64,000 nucleotides of DNA from Bacilli bacterium (GTDB lineage: Bacteria; Bacillota_I; Bacilli_A; RFN20; CAG-826). Positions within the stretch are counted from its first letter, which is position 1, and each line of letters opens with the position of its first letter. This document shows positions 63,697 to 64,000 of the stretch, piece after piece. The position numbers and the translations under genes were made by a program. The stretch lies in the NCBI GenBank assembly GCA_017470115.1, contig JAFUEZ010000008.1:64104-128103 (forward strand), given 5' to 3'. The notes below the pieces were generated by a model. The model was not told the origin of the DNA, searched no databases, and saw nothing but the letters and a program-made list of their open reading frames with translations.

Positions 63697-64000
63697 ATGG
63701 CTGAAAATGAATTAAAAATTGCTCACCCATTTGAAAAAAGTACCTTTAAGATCGCAGTAGCAGATAATAAAGAAAACTATTGCAAGGTCGTTGCCGAACC
63801 ACTCGAAAGAGGTTATGGCTTAACACTTGGAAACGCATTAAGAAGAGTCCTTCTTAGTTCCTTACCAGGAACAAGCGTCTACGCTATTGAGGTCGAAGGA
63901 GCTGTCCATGAATTTACAGCTCTTCCAGGTATTGAAGAAGATTTAACTCAAATCATCCTCAACCTTAAAGATTTAGTTCTTAAGAGTGATACAATTAGCG
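63697..64000 (+). CDS. rpoA: RNA polymerase alpha subunit, N-terminal part (cut by window end)
   Basis: First ~101 codons of the alpha subunit, which dimerises to start RNA polymerase assembly. [20 protein letters not shown], the typical assembly motif [20 protein letters not shown] and [20 protein letters not shown] are visible. It starts 21 bases after rpsK with AGGAGG. The rest lies outside the window. Confidence 0.96.
   Translation, partial: MAENELKIAHPFEKSTFKIAVADNKENYCKVVAEPLERGYGLTLGNALRRVLLSSLPGTSVYAIEVEGAVHEFTALPGIEEDLTQIILNLKDLVLKSDTIS

Overview
The window reads as chromosomal DNA of a low-GC Gram-positive bacterium of the Bacilli/Mollicutes-adjacent kind, probably an anaerobic, fermentative gut commensal. 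The support is strong AT bias, AGGAGG-type ribosome binding sites, many lipobox lipoproteins and no outer-membrane genes. A pyruvate:ferredoxin oxidoreductase and a cytosolic GH3 glycosidase fit anaerobic fermentation, and the S10-spc-alpha ribosomal cluster has Firmicutes order. TGA is used as a stop (for example in queH and in the permease at 35566-36513), so this is not the Mycoplasma code. The species cannot be named from sequence alone.

Layout. 1-4.8 kb: 3' part of PFOR, then a short operon of a zinc-ribbon membrane protein, exonuclease III and the NAD(P)HX repair enzyme. 4.9-11.3 kb: AraC regulator divergent from a GH3 glycosidase, a GT2 glycosyltransferase and a membrane-anchored EndA-like nuclease. 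11.4-14.7 kb: a yybP-ykoY (Mn2+) riboswitch in front of a P2-type cation ATPase, plus a small membrane protein. 14.7-23.6 kb: LysR regulator divergent from a five-gene operon of three lipoproteins (two carrying a repeated solute-binding-like domain), a polytopic membrane alpha/beta hydrolase and malic enzyme. 23.6-31.1 kb: a perfect-consensus cre site with a 47-codon ORF, a lipoprotein, a Y-family polymerase, two unknown membrane-anchored proteins, an alpha/beta hydrolase and an M6-like metallopeptidase. 31.1-34.1 kb: prs and an ABC-F ATPase.

34.1-37.6 kb: an ABC importer of the TrpXYZ type. It is preceded by an unusual leader with a promoter, a terminator-like structured RNA, a 22-codon peptide rich in Tyr and Phe codons, and mutually exclusive hairpins ending in an intrinsic terminator. 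This looks like ribosome-mediated attenuation responding to tyrosine and/or phenylalanine. The ATPase carries an insertion of about 90 residues between its signature motif and Walker B. 37.6-42.7 kb: a second secreted nuclease, a small HTH-like protein, and a preQ1-to-queuosine set (preQ1-I riboswitch, queT, tgt, queA, queH).

42.7-50.0 kb is an accessory pocket inserted after queH: a 1578-residue RHS/YD-repeat protein with a C-terminal membrane helix and variable tail, a partner membrane protein that is a paralogue of the 27.2 kb gene, and a Phd/PIN toxin-antitoxin pair. The toxin-antitoxin pair lies between two decayed copies of the queH 3' end. 50.1-64 kb is the S10-spc-alpha ribosomal operon with a structured leader, running from rpsJ to a truncated rpoA. 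It lacks rpmD (L30) and carries charged extensions on L22, L5, S5 and S17.

The best candidates for something new are the Tyr/Phe attenuator plus the structured RNA before it, the insertion in its ATPase, the lipoprotein/hydrolase/malic-enzyme operon, and the queH-tail-bounded RHS/toxin-antitoxin pocket.
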